From Nymphaea colorata (taxonomy: Eukaryota; Streptophyta; Magnoliopsida; Nymphaeales; Nymphaeaceae), in contig NC_045140.1 of the NCBI RefSeq assembly GCF_008831285.2, forward strand, positions 6,427,528-6,491,527: DNA of 64,000 nt, in the 5' to 3' direction. The notes under the pieces are model-generated. The model was not told where the DNA came from. It made no database searches and worked only from the letters and a program-made list of their open reading frames with translations. Both the position numbers and the translations under genes were made by a program. Shown piece by piece: positions 1-10,371 of this stretch (positions are counted from its first letter, which is position 1; each line of letters opens with the position of its first letter).

Positions 1-1
1 T

Positions 2-1855
2 CATCTCCATGGCCAGCAACCGCTCAACTTCGCACAGATCATCAACCTCCTCCGGCTGTCCGCAACGACGCAGAACCCATCTCTCGGCCGATCTCTCCAT
101 GCCCACATCATTAAAACTGGCCTCCATAATTCCTCCCGTATGCCGAACACAACCCTCATCGGGATGTACGACAGGTGCGCGCTCCTCCCGGAGGCCCGCC
201 AAGTATTTGACGAGATGTCTCACAGAGACGCCGTCTCCTGGGCTTCCATGCTCACCGCTTACACTCATTCCGGCCACGCCGACCTCGCGCTGACTCTCTT
301 TGCCTCCGTCTCCGCAGCCGGCGGCATTGAGCTTGACGACTTCATGTACGCCACGCTCGCGCGTGCCTGCGGTAGCGTAGCCGCGTTGAGGCAAGGCAAG
401 CAGGTGCACGCAAACTTCGTTACTTCCGACTGGTCCCATGACGATGTCGCGAAGTCCGCCTTGGTCGACATGTATGCGAGATGTGGGTGCGTCGATGATG
501 CTCGTGGCGTCTTCGATTCTATGTCGAGCTGGTCCTACGTCGCCCGGACGGCCATGATTAATGGGTACTCGAGAAACGGGCGTTTTTCGGATGCCATTTG
601 TCTCTTCCAGCGGTTTTCCGACCGGAACGTGGTTTCCTGGACCGCCCTCATATCGGGCTTCGTTCAGAACGGTGATGGTTGTGGTGCGTTTTCCCTTTTT
701 AACGAGATGAGGAGCTATGGTGTTGCGATCGACCCATTTCTCTTATCGTGCGTCGTTGGTGGTTCTGCTAACATGGCGGCGCTGGAGCTGGGCAGACAGT
801 TTCATTCTCTTGTTGTGAAATGTGGGTTTGAGACGAGTATGGTTGTCTGCAATTCCCTTATTGACATGTATGCGAAATGCAGCAATATCATAGCGGCAAG
901 CAAAGTGTTTGATATGTTGCCTCAGAGAGATGTTGTATCTTGGACGACGATGATCGTTGGCTTGGCTCAACATGGGCGCCCCGAGGACGCGTTTGATTTG
1001 TTTCGAGCAATGGTTGATGCTGGGATGAAGCCCAATCAAGTGACCTTTGTTGGCTTGCTATATGCCTGTAGTCATGCTGGGCTGGTCGAGGAAGGCCGCA
1101 GGATTTTCAGTTCAATGAGTGAAGATCATGGGATTAAGCCTGTGCTGCAGCATTATACATGCATGTTGGACCTGTTGGGGCGAGCAGGGCTCCTCGATGA
1201 GGCAGAGGAGGTTGTTAGAAGCATGCCCATGGAGCCTGATGAAGCCTCGTGGGCCTCTCTGCTGAGTGCTTGTCTGAACCATGGAGCCACTAAAATGGGA
1301 ACTAAAATCGCTGATCATCTGCTCAATTTAGATCCCGAGGACCCATCGACGTATATTCTTTTGTCGAATGCATATGCTGCTTCTGGTATGTGGGATCAGA
1401 TGTCAAAGGTGCGGAGGTTGATGGCAGCAAGGGATGTCAAGAAGCAGCCTGGTTATAGCTGGGTGGAACTTGGCAAGGGAAGTCATGTTTTCTATGCTGG
1501 AGATGTTTCACACCCGATGAAAGAGGAGATATTGGCTCTGCTTGGTAGATGGCATGTGGAGATGAAGAAAAGGGGCTACGTTCCTGATACGAGCTTCGTG
1601 TTGCATGACTTGGAGCAGCAAGAGAAGGAGCAGCAGCTGTACCTGCACAGCGAGAGGCTGGCTATTGCATATGGTTTTATTAAGGCAGCTCCTGGAACGG
1701 CCATTAGAATCGTCAAGAACCTTCGCATTTGTGGCGACTGTCATACCGTTATCAAGTTAATCTGTAGCATAATTTGCCGGGAAATCATCGTAAGGGATGC
1801 GACACGGTTTCATCATTTCAAAAATGGCAAATGCTCTTGTGGAGATTTTTGGTGA
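2..1855 (+). CDS. DYW-class pentatricopeptide repeat protein (5' end outside the window)
   Basis: Organelle RNA-binding protein of the PLS/DYW class, expected to specify C-to-U editing sites in mitochondrial or chloroplast transcripts. The frame is open from base 2, and typical PPR text (GRSLHAHIIKTGL) already precedes the first in-frame ATG at 140, so the start and any transit peptide lie upstream of the window. PLS repeats run to about 1200 (repeated VxWxxMIxGxxxxGxxxDAxxLF patterns), followed by E/E+ and a complete DYW domain: the HSE catalytic motif near 1646, CGDCH near 1733, and a zinc-ligand HHFKNGKCSCGDFW end. The last triplet is DFW, not DYW. No intron is seen, as usual for plant PPR genes. 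From memory it resembles Arabidopsis At4g14050 along its length, so it is a likely orthologue. GC content falls from 5' to 3'. The class is certain; the exact orthologue is inferred. Confidence 0.93.
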   Translation, partial: HLHGQQPLNFAQIINLLRLSATTQNPSLGRSLHAHIIKTGLHNSSRMPNTTLIGMYDRCALLPEARQVFDEMSHRDAVSWASMLTAYTHSGHADLALTLFASVSAAGGIELDDFMYATLARACGSVAALRQGKQVHANFVTSDWSHDDVAKSALVDMYARCGCVDDARGVFDSMSSWSYVARTAMINGYSRNGRFSDAICLFQRFSDRNVVSWTALISGFVQNGDGCGAFSLFNEMRSYGVAIDPFLLSCVVGGSANMAALELGRQFHSLVVKCGFETSMVVCNSLIDMYAKCSNIIAASKVFDMLPQRDVVSWTTMIVGLAQHGRPEDAFDLFRAMVDAGMKPNQVTFVGLLYACSHAGLVEEGRRIFSSMSEDHGIKPVLQHYTCMLDLLGRAGLLDEAEEVVRSMPMEPDEASWASLLSACLNHGATKMGTKIADHLLNLDPEDPSTYILLSNAYAASGMWDQMSKVRRLMAARDVKKQPGYSWVELGKGSHVFYAGDVSHPMKEEILALLGRWHVEMKKRGYVPDTSFVLHDLEQQEKEQQLYLHSERLAIAYGFIKAAPGTAIRIVKNLRICGDCHTVIKLICSIICREIIVRDATRFHHFKNGKCSCGDFW

Positions 1856-2126
1856 CTGGTCATGAGGGTTGTTAGTTTCTGTCTCTGCTGGAAATGCATG
1901 AGCAGCAGCACTAACTTCTGATGCTAACCTTTGGCCAACGGAGGAACTGTTAGTTCAGTCTACTGATCCCATACGATAGAAAACTGGAAAGCTGTCATGA
2001 CCTCGTTTTCAATCATTTTTCTTGTGGCTGCACAGGGAAATGCCCAATAACCTGAATTATCCTATGCAAGACTTTCTGTGTAAATGTAATTCTAGAGTCT
2101 CTGGGAATTGTAATCAAATTAGTTAC
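1856..2126. other. 3' flank of the PPR gene
   Basis: Presumed 3' UTR and flank of the PPR gene. I see no further open frame, RNA gene or clear repeat here. The sequence becomes AT-rich after about 2090. Confidence 0.4.
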
Positions 2127-2470
2127 CATCATAAACGTGATTTAACAAAAAGGAAGTCCTCGTCTTACTATAGTGTGTTTAACTCAAGTTAAATCTAAGT
2201 TCAATTGAATCCAACTGAGAGTAACATCCTTCTTTCTCCAAGTAAATAGCTAACCTAAAATCCCTACCTTGACAGTCTATAAAGAAACTCTGGCATACTC
2301 AACATAATCCTATTGATAATTACATCATAAACATTAAACATGCTCTAACAAAAGGGAAGCGCTCTTCTTACTATAACCTGTTTTACTCAAGTTGAATCTC
2401 GTTTCAGTTGAATCCAATTGAAAGTAGCATCCTTCTTTCATCAAGGTAAATAATTAACCTAGAATCGATA
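2127..2470. repeat. Tandem pair of about 196-bp units
   Basis: Two diverged direct copies follow each other. Unit 1 begins CATCATAAAC at 2127 and unit 2 at 2323. Both then carry AAC(A)AAAAGG, a CTTACTATA block, an ACTCAAGTT block, ATCCAA(C/T)TGA and CATCCTTCTTTC in the same order. Similarity is roughly 75-80% by eye. No coding potential is seen; this is an old local duplication of non-genic DNA. Confidence 0.6.
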
Positions 2471-2809
2471 TTCGATAGTTGTTTACATGTAAAATTTTTC
2501 ATCTTTTTTAACACATAAAATTTTTCAGCTTTAACATATAAACCGTGGGTGGATTTAGAGAGACAAGACTCATCCTGTCTATATGGATTCGATCGTTCTT
2601 GATGCCTTTATTAGGGTAATCAGGCCAAGGACTTACTGAACCTTAAGTTATCTAATGATTGAATGCCATTGGCATCCTAAGTACAATAAAGCAAATGTGC
2701 CTCAGGCTTTTCAAAAATGTTGACATAAATGTATATAAAACTCAAAAAATTAGGGTTCATGAATAGGAGAGTACATAAATAGTAAATGTGCTGCCCTTTG
2801 TTCATCCTA

Positions 2810-3480
2810 GACCCATGCAAACAAGGATCTAGCACAGATGATTCATGCGAAATAGGAATATACATGATCAAGACTTGGACTTTTCGGGGTTAGGGTTTTG
2901 ATGTGGTCATATTCTGAACTTGTTTTGATCCAAAGTTTAATATAGATTTAATATCTAAATTAGATTCCAATAAAGATCCAGTTCAAAATTATCTTCTAAG
3001 GTTTCGAGATCCAGATTTCAGAAGTTCATCTTATCTGTTCATGAGATCCAACATCAAGATCTAAATTTGATGTCTAGATCCAAATCCAACTTCATTAATT
3101 AAGTTCCAATATTTGAATTTAAATATCTATAATTTGAGTTTAAGAGATCCAATATTATAAGTGAAATCTATCCTCATGAGACCCAACATTGAGATCCAAA
3201 GTACAATATTAAGTTTCAAATTCTTGTGATTCAAATCTATTCTTAAGATCTAAATCCCAAATCTAGATCAGAATCATGATCCAAATCCAAGGTCCGAGAT
3301 TCAACATTCCCAATTCGGAAGATCAATTGGTCTTGTGATCAAGGTTTACCTAAGATCCAAGTTCTAAAATCATGATCCAATTTTCAAATTGACCTCCCAA
3401 ATTTACAGATCCAAAATCCATTATCCAAATCCATACGACCTAGATCTAATTGATGTTCAATATCATCATGATTTGAATTG
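2810..3480 (+). repeat. Dispersed AT-rich repeat, copy A
   Basis: About 670 bp that aligns in the same orientation with 14640-15305. Shared landmarks are TACATGATCAAG(A/G)CTTGG, TTAGGGTTTTGA, TTTTGATCCAAAGTTT, AAAGATCCAGTT, repeated AGATCCAA blocks, and a shared end near ATGATTTGA(A/G)TTGG. No frame is open. The two copies could be the LTRs or untranslated ends of one large element (about 12.5 kb outside to outside) or simply dispersed copies. I see no TG...CA ends or primer-binding site that would decide this. Confidence 0.6.
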
Positions 3481-3511
3481 GTTAAGTATAAAGGATAGGT
3501 GGGTTTAAGTA

Positions 3512-3670
3512 GAAGTGAGCATCGGGCCAGGTACCCAATGGGTCGTGGGGTACTTGGCTCAACTCAGGTCGGGCTTGGGCAACGCAATGAACCTGTCGGG
3601 CCGAGCTAGACAACCTTTCTTTCAGGCTTGGCCTGGCCCGACAAAATAACGGGCTGGGGCTTAGGTAGTT
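3512..3670. mobile_element. GC-rich hAT-like MITE fragment
   Basis: A GC-rich island in AT-rich DNA. The left part reads GCATCGGGCCAGGTACC, close to the inverted right end of the element that closes at 10528 (GCATCAGGCCAGGTACC). The right part carries GGCCTGGCCCGAC in inverse orientation. No target-site duplication is visible, so this is probably a degraded or truncated member of the same family. Confidence 0.45.
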
Positions 3671-4475
3671 CAATGATCCCTACCAGAAAGCTAGCGCACA
3701 CTAGGGGTTTTACATTTTTTTATTTAAACGTTGAAACTATTTTTCATTTCTGCTCAGCTTTGCGATGTTGTGAGTATGTGCACTCTGGCGATTGTCTCCT
3801 TCTCTCCCTCTCCCTCTCTGGTGTTTTTTAATCAGTAGTCAGGGCCTGTACTTCTAGACTACACGAATAAATAATTTAATCTACAACAAACATGCTACAA
3901 AAGTAGGAAATCACCTAAGACATATTACTAGGAATGGAGACCGACCTTAGCGTTATTGAGGACTAAGGCTTGAGTATTATTGGTTTGTCACTATGGTGAC
4001 TTGAACAAGGGCTGGGCATCGCGCCGGTCCAATAAGAGTCAGGCCCAGCCAGCTCGACACCTGAAAATCGAGTTTGGGTCTAGCTTGATCGCTGACATAC
4101 GAATCAAGCCCCGTTGGGCTGACTCAGGCCCGGGCCCAATCAGAGCACATACCCGTCAGGTAGGGATGTCAACGGATCGGATATACCTCTTATCATATCC
4201 GATTTTTCGGATATTCATATATTCAAATTCAGATTAAGATTCAGATTCAAATGAAAAGAAGTTTATACCATATCCGAATCCGACTTTAAAATCTACATAT
4301 CTGAATCCGACTTTTAGTTATACTTGAATCCGATCCGAATCCAAATTTTAAGTTATACCTGAATCCGATCCGAATCCGATTTTAAAGTTATATCCGAACC
4401 CGACTTTTAAGTTATATCCGAAACCGATCCGAATTCAACTTTTAAATATCTGAATCCGAACCTGAGAGTTTTGCG

Positions 4476-4905
4476 GCCTATGAATGGTTGGACAAAAGGT
4501 CTAACCAAACACACCAACTTAAAGTTATAACATAAAAGAAATATAAATTGTATATAAAAGTATAATATGATTAAGATGTAATGGCTTTTACAAAGTTGCA
4601 TATAATAATAGTCAAATAGTTACAATGTACATTATTTAACTTAAAATATTTAAAACTATATCACATAAAACTAATTAATTAATAATTTATATTGTATTTA
4701 ATTAAATGTTTTTGTATAAACAAGCAAACTATTATAATTAAGGCATCAACTAAACAAGATATCTTAAATAATGTATTTATTTAATTAAAAATAATAATAA
4801 AACTTGTACCAAGAAAATTTAATAAAATGAGTATTTTTAAAAATATGAAAATTAATTACAAATAAATATATTTAATATGAAACAACTGTTGGCAAGTTTA
4901 TCGTA
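4476..4905. repeat. Left inverted arm of the hAT element
   Basis: About 430 bp whose reverse complement recurs on the right side in two pieces, 6600-6840 and about 10137-10245. The match includes ATGAATGGTT(G/A)G, CCAAACACACCAACTTAAAG and AAGGCATCAACTAAACAAG. The stretch at about 4600-4670 has no partner on the right side. That is exactly where the copia lies, so about 75 bp of the right arm was lost. Confidence 0.75.
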
Positions 4906-5140
4906 TATAAGAAAAAATTTAAGAATTATATTTTAGCTTCACTTAAAATTTTAAAACTATAGTTTGGCTCTTGCAACAAAACAACTCGTAAGTTTATGAT
5001 ATTTATCGTATATAAAAAAAATTAAAAAATTATTTTTTAGTTTCACTTAAAATTTTAAAACTATAGTTTGACTCTTGCAACAAAACAACTCGTAAGTTTA
5101 TCGTATTTAAAAAGTTGGCTTCATTTAAAATTTTAAAGAA
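4900..5140. repeat. Tandem repeat, period about 104 bp
   Basis: Two full copies and a partial third. TTCACTTAAAATTTTAAAAC recurs at 4938 and 5042, each time followed by CTCTTGCAACAAAACAACTC and a run toward TTTATCGTAT. A shorter, diverged copy starts near 5118. Part of the hAT interior. Confidence 0.65.
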
Positions 5141-5584
5141 ATGAGTTTAAGTGTGTTATCTAAACATCGAACTAATTATTCAAAACTAACTAAAACTATT
5201 TTTTCACATATCCAATTTTTTTTGATAATATTGTTTTATAAGGTGTTGTACTCATTATAAATGTCATTTTGACCTTTGTCTCACAAGTTGAGATATGGAG
5301 TTGATTTTGTCAATGTTGAAAATTGAGGAAAAGTGATAATATAAGCATGTCAATTAATAGTAAAAGACTAAAATACTTTATTTGATTTTTTTCTTTATTT
5401 TTATGGGCCAATTCAACAGTCAAGATCATTCTTAATGGGTCAAACATTTAAGAGTCTGCTCCTACCAGATTCAATTTTCTGTTTTTTTTTTACTAGTATA
5501 TTTGATTTTCATACTTTCTTGATAATAATTGTTAAATTAGGTGACCTATCTTATTTTTCATTAAAAAAATATTATTTAATATTT

Positions 5585-6660
5585 TTTTATTTCGTTGAGT
5601 AAATTAAAATAATTTATGTTACATCTGTAAAAAAAGTGTTCAATGATATATTAGAAAATTCATTAGCCCTCTTACCTTTATTACAATAGTTGTTTTTTTT
5701 ACATAAAATTGTATAATTACTCCAATGATATATAAGAGTTTATTAAATCGAGCAATTTGTTGTTTTCCTACAAGTTAAAGACTTTTGTTTTCAAGTTTGT
5801 GAACAATTTGTACGTAATACTTTTGAATGAATTATATGATTATACAAAATAATTTATTTGATTGATTAAGTAAGTAAATTGATAATTTGATAAATATTTT
5901 TTTATGAGTTTATCAGTTTTTTGATATTAAACATATTTAATTGACATTATGCAGAGTGAAGATGCTTTCAAATTAAAATGAATATAATAATACGTTTAAG
6001 ATTTTTATTTATGATAAAACATATTTTCAAATGATTTTCATACTTTTTTCACAAGTTTTTCATATGATTTGTATATTTTTTTTATAAGTTATTCATATGA
6101 CATTTCATAATTTTTTTATATTAATTGTGTATATTGAACATTGATTTATTTTTAAATAATAACACATTTTGATGGAGTAAACTATTATTTATTGATAATC
6201 ACTTATTGAGAATTATTAAATCAAGTGACTCATATTATTTCTCACTTAATGGTCTTTTTTAATTTAATTGAGTTAATTAAAAGACCTTTGCTTTATATCC
6301 ATAAAAAGAGTGTTCAATGATGTCAAACATTCATTCTTCTACATTCTCATTAACTTTTTGAGTTAGTTTTCTTAGCTTTATTACAATAAGTATTTTTTTA
6401 CATAAATTTGTATTATTTAATCAAATCATATAATTTATTAAATCAAACAATTTGTTGTTTTCCTATTAATTAAAGTTTTTTGTTTTTAAATTTGTGAATT
6501 ATGTTATATATCGAATACCTAAGACTTTTAAACATATTATATGATTATACAAAATAATTTACTTGATTAATTAAATAAATTATTGATAATTTGATAAACA
6601 ATTTTTTTTATGAGTTCAACAGTTGTTTCATATTAAATATATTTATTTGTGATTAATTTT
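5585..6660. repeat. Internal direct duplication in the hAT element
   Basis: The stretch 5585-5955 aligns with about 6240-6660 in the same orientation. Shared landmarks are AGTGTTCAATGAT, CTTTATTACAATA, AATTTGTTGTTTTCCTA, TATATGATTATACAAAATAA, TTGATAATTTGATAAA and TTTTATGAGTT. About 280 bp of unrelated AT-rich DNA lies between the copies. No open frame is present. Confidence 0.6.
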
Positions 6661-6840
6661 CATATTTTTAAAAATACTTAATTTATTAAATTTTCTTGAT
6701 ATAAGTTTTTTATTATTTTTAATTAAATAAATAAATTATTTAAGATATCTTGTTTAGTTGATGCCTTAACTATAATAGTTTGTTTGTTTGTTTACACAAA
6801 AATGTTTAATTAAATATAATATGAATTATTAATTAATTAG
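6600..6840. repeat. Right inverted arm of the hAT element, inner piece
   Basis: Reverse complement of about 4671-4905, with shared blocks such as CTTGTTTAGTTGATGCCTT and TTTCATATTAAATATATTTA. The match stops abruptly at 6840, a few bases before the copia LTR begins. Confidence 0.72.
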
Positions 6841-6847
6841 ATCACAC

Positions 6848-7145
6848 TGAACGTGGTGTTGGTTACATCAGCTCCACCAACAATGAACGTGCAATTGGTT
6901 ACATCAGCTCCACCAAATGTGGAACCACGTTAGCATGTAATCCATCTTCATGTAAAGATGATGTAACTGAAAAGGGAAACCTTATCGAGTCTGTTAAAGC
7001 TGGAAAGGTTATCCCCCTCCATTGTAAAGCAACAAAGTATATAAAAGGAAAGCAAGAACCACGGTAGTGTGAGAGAGTCCCCGCATCGTGGATGTAGCCT
7101 TAACAGGTGAACCACGTTAAAAATCTCTGAATTTCATTCCTTTCA
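6848..7145 (+). repeat. Probable 5' LTR of the copia element
   Basis: 298 bp bounded by TG at 6848 and CA at 7144-7145, directly before the primer-binding site. Inside, a 36-bp unit starting TGAACGTG is repeated in tandem at 6848 and 6884. No second LTR exists here to confirm the borders, because the 3' half of the element is gone. Confidence 0.6.
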
Positions 7146-7147
7146 TA

Positions 7148-7159
7148 TGGTATCAGAGC
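7148..7159 (+). promoter_or_regulatory. Primer-binding site (initiator tRNA-Met type)
   Basis: TGGTATCAGAGC, the standard plant Ty1/copia minus-strand primer-binding site complementary to the 3' end of initiator methionine tRNA, 2 bp after the LTR end. Confidence 0.85.
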
Positions 7160-7191
7160 TGATGGTGCTCCATTACTAAACCAGCGTGGAC

Positions 7192-10128
7192 ATGGTAGCC
7201 AGCTTCTCTCCGCTTCCAAGCCTACCAGCTCCTACCTCTTTTCAACACTTCATTTCAACCAAGTTAGATTCTGATAACTATGTATTGTGGGCATCTCAAT
7301 TCTGACCCCTGCTTATCTCCTATGATCTTGAAGGCTTCATTGACGGATCAAAAACTGAACCTCAAAAAACTGTCATCAAGGATGGCAAATCTGCTCCCAA
7401 TCCTGAGTATATAGACTGGCGCCGGCGAGATGAGCTTCTCCTTAGCTGGCTTATTTCTTCTTTGTCTGACTCTGTTCACTCCCAAGTTATTGGATTGGAA
7501 ATGTCTTATGAACTCTGAACCACTCTGCAAGATGCTTATGCTGCATAGTCACGTGCACGCATCTTACAACTTAAGGAGCAGCTACAAAATTTAAGAAAGG
7601 GAAACAAATCTATTTCCCAATTTGTTCATATGGCTAGATCCATTGCCCACCATCTCAAAGTTGCTGGAAAGAAAGTTGAAGAAGAGGACCTTGTTCTTCA
7701 TATACTCCGTGGTCTTCCACCAGAGTATAAAACAATGCGTGTTTCTATTTCTATTCGCAAGAATCCTGTTAGCATGACTGAATTACTTAGTCTCTTGTTG
7801 TCCCATGAAGCCTACCTTGGTGAAGGTGATTCTGTTGAAAAAGCATCCGACTCACAAGTTGAAGCTAATGTCACTCACAGAACCAACCAAGGTAGCAGAA
7901 ATCAATATTATGGAAGGGGAAACTATCGTGGAGGCCGTGGTGGTCGATTTGGCTCACGAGGCAGAGGACGAGGAAACTACAACAACAATAAGCAAAATCA
8001 AAGGTATTATAATGATCAACGCTCTCACATTGTCTGTCAATTATGTGAAAAAATAGGGCACTCGGCAAAGACGTGCAGATTATTCCAGCAATCAGACAAT
8101 TCTAATTCCAATCCTCCTCATGCGTATAATGCTACTACATCTGAGACCACCAGTGATGATTCGTGGTATCCTGATTCTGGTGCTTCCCATCACGTTGCTC
8201 CTGATCTCAGTTCTTTATCAATAAATTCCGCTTACTCGGACACTGATTCTGTCAAGGTGGGAAATGGTACAGGTTTAGCTATTAAACACATTGGTAGTTC
8301 ATCCTTTAAAGTTGGAAATTTCAACTTCAAGAGGCATGATATTCTTCATGTTCCTCTTATCACCAAGAAACTTCTCTTTGTGCATCGGTTTGCTGCAGAT
8401 AATAACGTTGTTTTTGAATTTGATGCAAGAGAGTGCAGAACTAGAGATGCCAGATCCAAACAAGAGCTGTTAAGAGGACACGTTAAAGGAGGAATCTACA
8501 CTCTTGACTTTGACAAGTTTAAAGAAAAAGTTGCTTGCATTGGAGAAAAGGCTAGTCGCGCTACATGGCACGCCCGGTTGGGACATCCAAATAGAAAAAT
8601 TGTTGATCGTGTGCTTAGTTCCTTTAATTTACCTTTTTCAGACTGCAATATCAGAATTTGTTCTTTCTGTCAAACTGCTAAAATGCATAAGTTACCCTTT
8701 AGCCGCATTGATTACAGTAAACTGGAACCTCTAGAGATCATCTTTTCAGATGTATGGAGGCCAACTCCTATTTCTAGTATCTATGGACATCGTTTTTATG
8801 TTATCTTTGTTGATGCATGGTCAAGATTTACATGGCTGTTTTTGAAACATAAATCTGAAGTGCTTGAGACCTTTCAAAAGTTTAAAGCAATGGTTGAAAA
8901 TATGTTTGGAAGAAAAATTAAGAACTTCCATAGTGACGGTGGAGGAGAATACAAGTGCATGGACAACTATTTTTTCAAGGTAGGAATTAAACATCGTTAT
9001 TCCTGTCCTCACACCCAAGAACAGAATGACGTCTCCAAATGCAAACATAGGCATATCATTGAGACTGGATTGACTCTTATAGCTCACAACAATGTGTCAA
9101 AACAACTCTGGAATTTTGCCTTTTCAGCTGCAATATTTCTTATAAATCGATTGCCTGCTGCAGGCTTGAAAAATACAAGTCCTCTTGAAATGCTTTGGAA
9201 CAAGGAACCCAACTACAAGTTTCTTAAAACTTTTGGTTGTTTATGCTTCCCCAACTTGAGAGCGTATAGATCCAACAAACTCAACTATCGATCTCATGCT
9301 CATGTTTTTATGGGTTATAGTGATAATCATCATGGCTATCTATGCATGGATCCTAACTCATTCAAGATTATTGTGTCCAGAGATGTTATTTTCAATGAAG
9401 AAAATTTTCCTTTTATTGAAAAATCAGCTAATGACACTTCGGCCCGAGGAACTCACTCACAAGCTGTTCTTGTGCCTCCATGGCTCTCATCTCCAAGCAG
9501 TGCCCTTGCAGAAAATCCTACTGCTCTTGTTCATGACAGTGGACCGCTTATTGCGCCTAGTTCGCCACAAACAAGTCCAGATCAACCTGCTCTTCAAGAG
9601 GCACCGCTGGTCACCTCAAGGTCTCACTCTATGGTGACACGCTCCCAAACTGGTTCACTCAAACCATCCTCTCGTTATGCTTTTTCTAGTCTCTTAGTGA
9701 CTAAACTCCTTGAAGACAAGGAACCAAAAGATTTTAATGAAGCCACCAAGCATAACGAGTGGCGTGCTGCTATGCACGACGAATTTCAAGCTCTTTGCAA
9801 GAATAAAACATGATTTCTTGTGCCTCGCACCTCAGACATGAATGTTGTGGGATCAAATGGGTGTACAACATCAAACGCAGGTCAGATAGCACTCTTGAGC
9901 GACACAAAGCTAGACTTGTCGCAAAAGGGTTTCACCAAGAAGGAGTCGACTTCTTTGAAACTTTCAGCCCTGTCGTCAAACCAGGTACTATTCGAACCAT
10001 GATCTCACTTGCTTTACGGAGGAATTGGATAATTAGACAACTTGATGTCCATAATGCATTCCTTAATGGAACCTTATGTGAGGAAGTGTATATGGCTCAA
10101 CCACCCGGTTTCGTCGACCACCAATTTC
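7192..10128 (+). pseudogene. Copia gag-pol polyprotein, broken and truncated
   Basis: Polyprotein starting at ATG 7192. Gag carries in-frame stops at 7303, 7516 and 7546, then the frame is open to 9811. Seen in order: gag core, an RG-rich stretch, the CCHC knuckle CQLCEKIGHSAKTC (about 8035), the protease site WYPDSGASHHV (about 8164), the pre-integrase motif WHARLGHPN (about 8568), and integrase with FSDVW...FVDAWSR and NFHSDGGGEY. A tryptophan codon has become TGA at 9811 (KNKT stop FLVP). A one-base loss near 9850 shifts the remaining RT ([21 protein letters not shown]) into another frame. The sequence ends after QPPGFVD. The long open frame suggests fairly recent insertion despite the lesions. 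Confidence 0.88.
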
Positions 10129-10136
10129 CATGTATA

Positions 10137-10250
10137 TATGGTAAAACCATTACCTTTTAATCAGATTATATATTCATATACAATTTATATTCTTTTTATA
10201 TCATAACTTTAAGTTGGTGTGTTTGGCTAGACCTTTGCCTAACCATTCAT
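10137..10250. repeat. Right inverted arm of the hAT element, outer piece
   Basis: Reverse complement of about 4480-4590 (shared CTTTAAGTTGGTGTGTTTGG and AACCATTCAT). It resumes the arm that was interrupted at 6840, which shows that 6841-10136 is an insertion combined with a deletion. Confidence 0.72.
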
Positions 10251-10260
10251 AGATCTCAAC

Positions 10261-10371
10261 TTCAAAACGTGGGGACACCAACTCAAGGTTCGGAGACTTC
10301 AAAACGTGGGGACACCAACTCAAGGTTCGGAGACTTCAAAACGTGGGGACACCAACTCAAGGTTCGGAGAT
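10261..10371. repeat. Three near-perfect 37-bp tandem units
   Basis: Units at 10261-10297, 10298-10334 and 10335-10371 begin TTCAAAACGTGGGGACACC and end CGGAGA(C/T). They differ only at the last base. The array lies in the right subterminal part of the hAT element and has no counterpart in the left end, so it expanded after the two ends diverged. Confidence 0.9.

Larger units (their letters stand above)
6848..10128 (+). mobile_element. Ty1/copia LTR retrotransposon, 3' truncated
   Basis: In order: a probable 5' LTR, a primer-binding site, gag, a CCHC knuckle, aspartic protease, integrase and the first part of reverse transcriptase. This protease-integrase-RT order defines Ty1/copia. The element stops just after the QPPGFVD motif of RT. 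The rest of RT (including YVDD), RNase H and the 3' LTR are missing, and DNA of the host hAT element resumes within about 10 bp. It is immobile by itself. Its position inside the hAT arm makes it the youngest layer of the nest. The 5' boundary is set at a TG near the point where arm similarity ends and is uncertain by a few bases. Confidence 0.85.

Noticed and set aside
9..293. 94-codon frame at the window start
   Set aside because: Alternate frame of the PPR gene; the frame from base 2 carries conserved PPR repeats.
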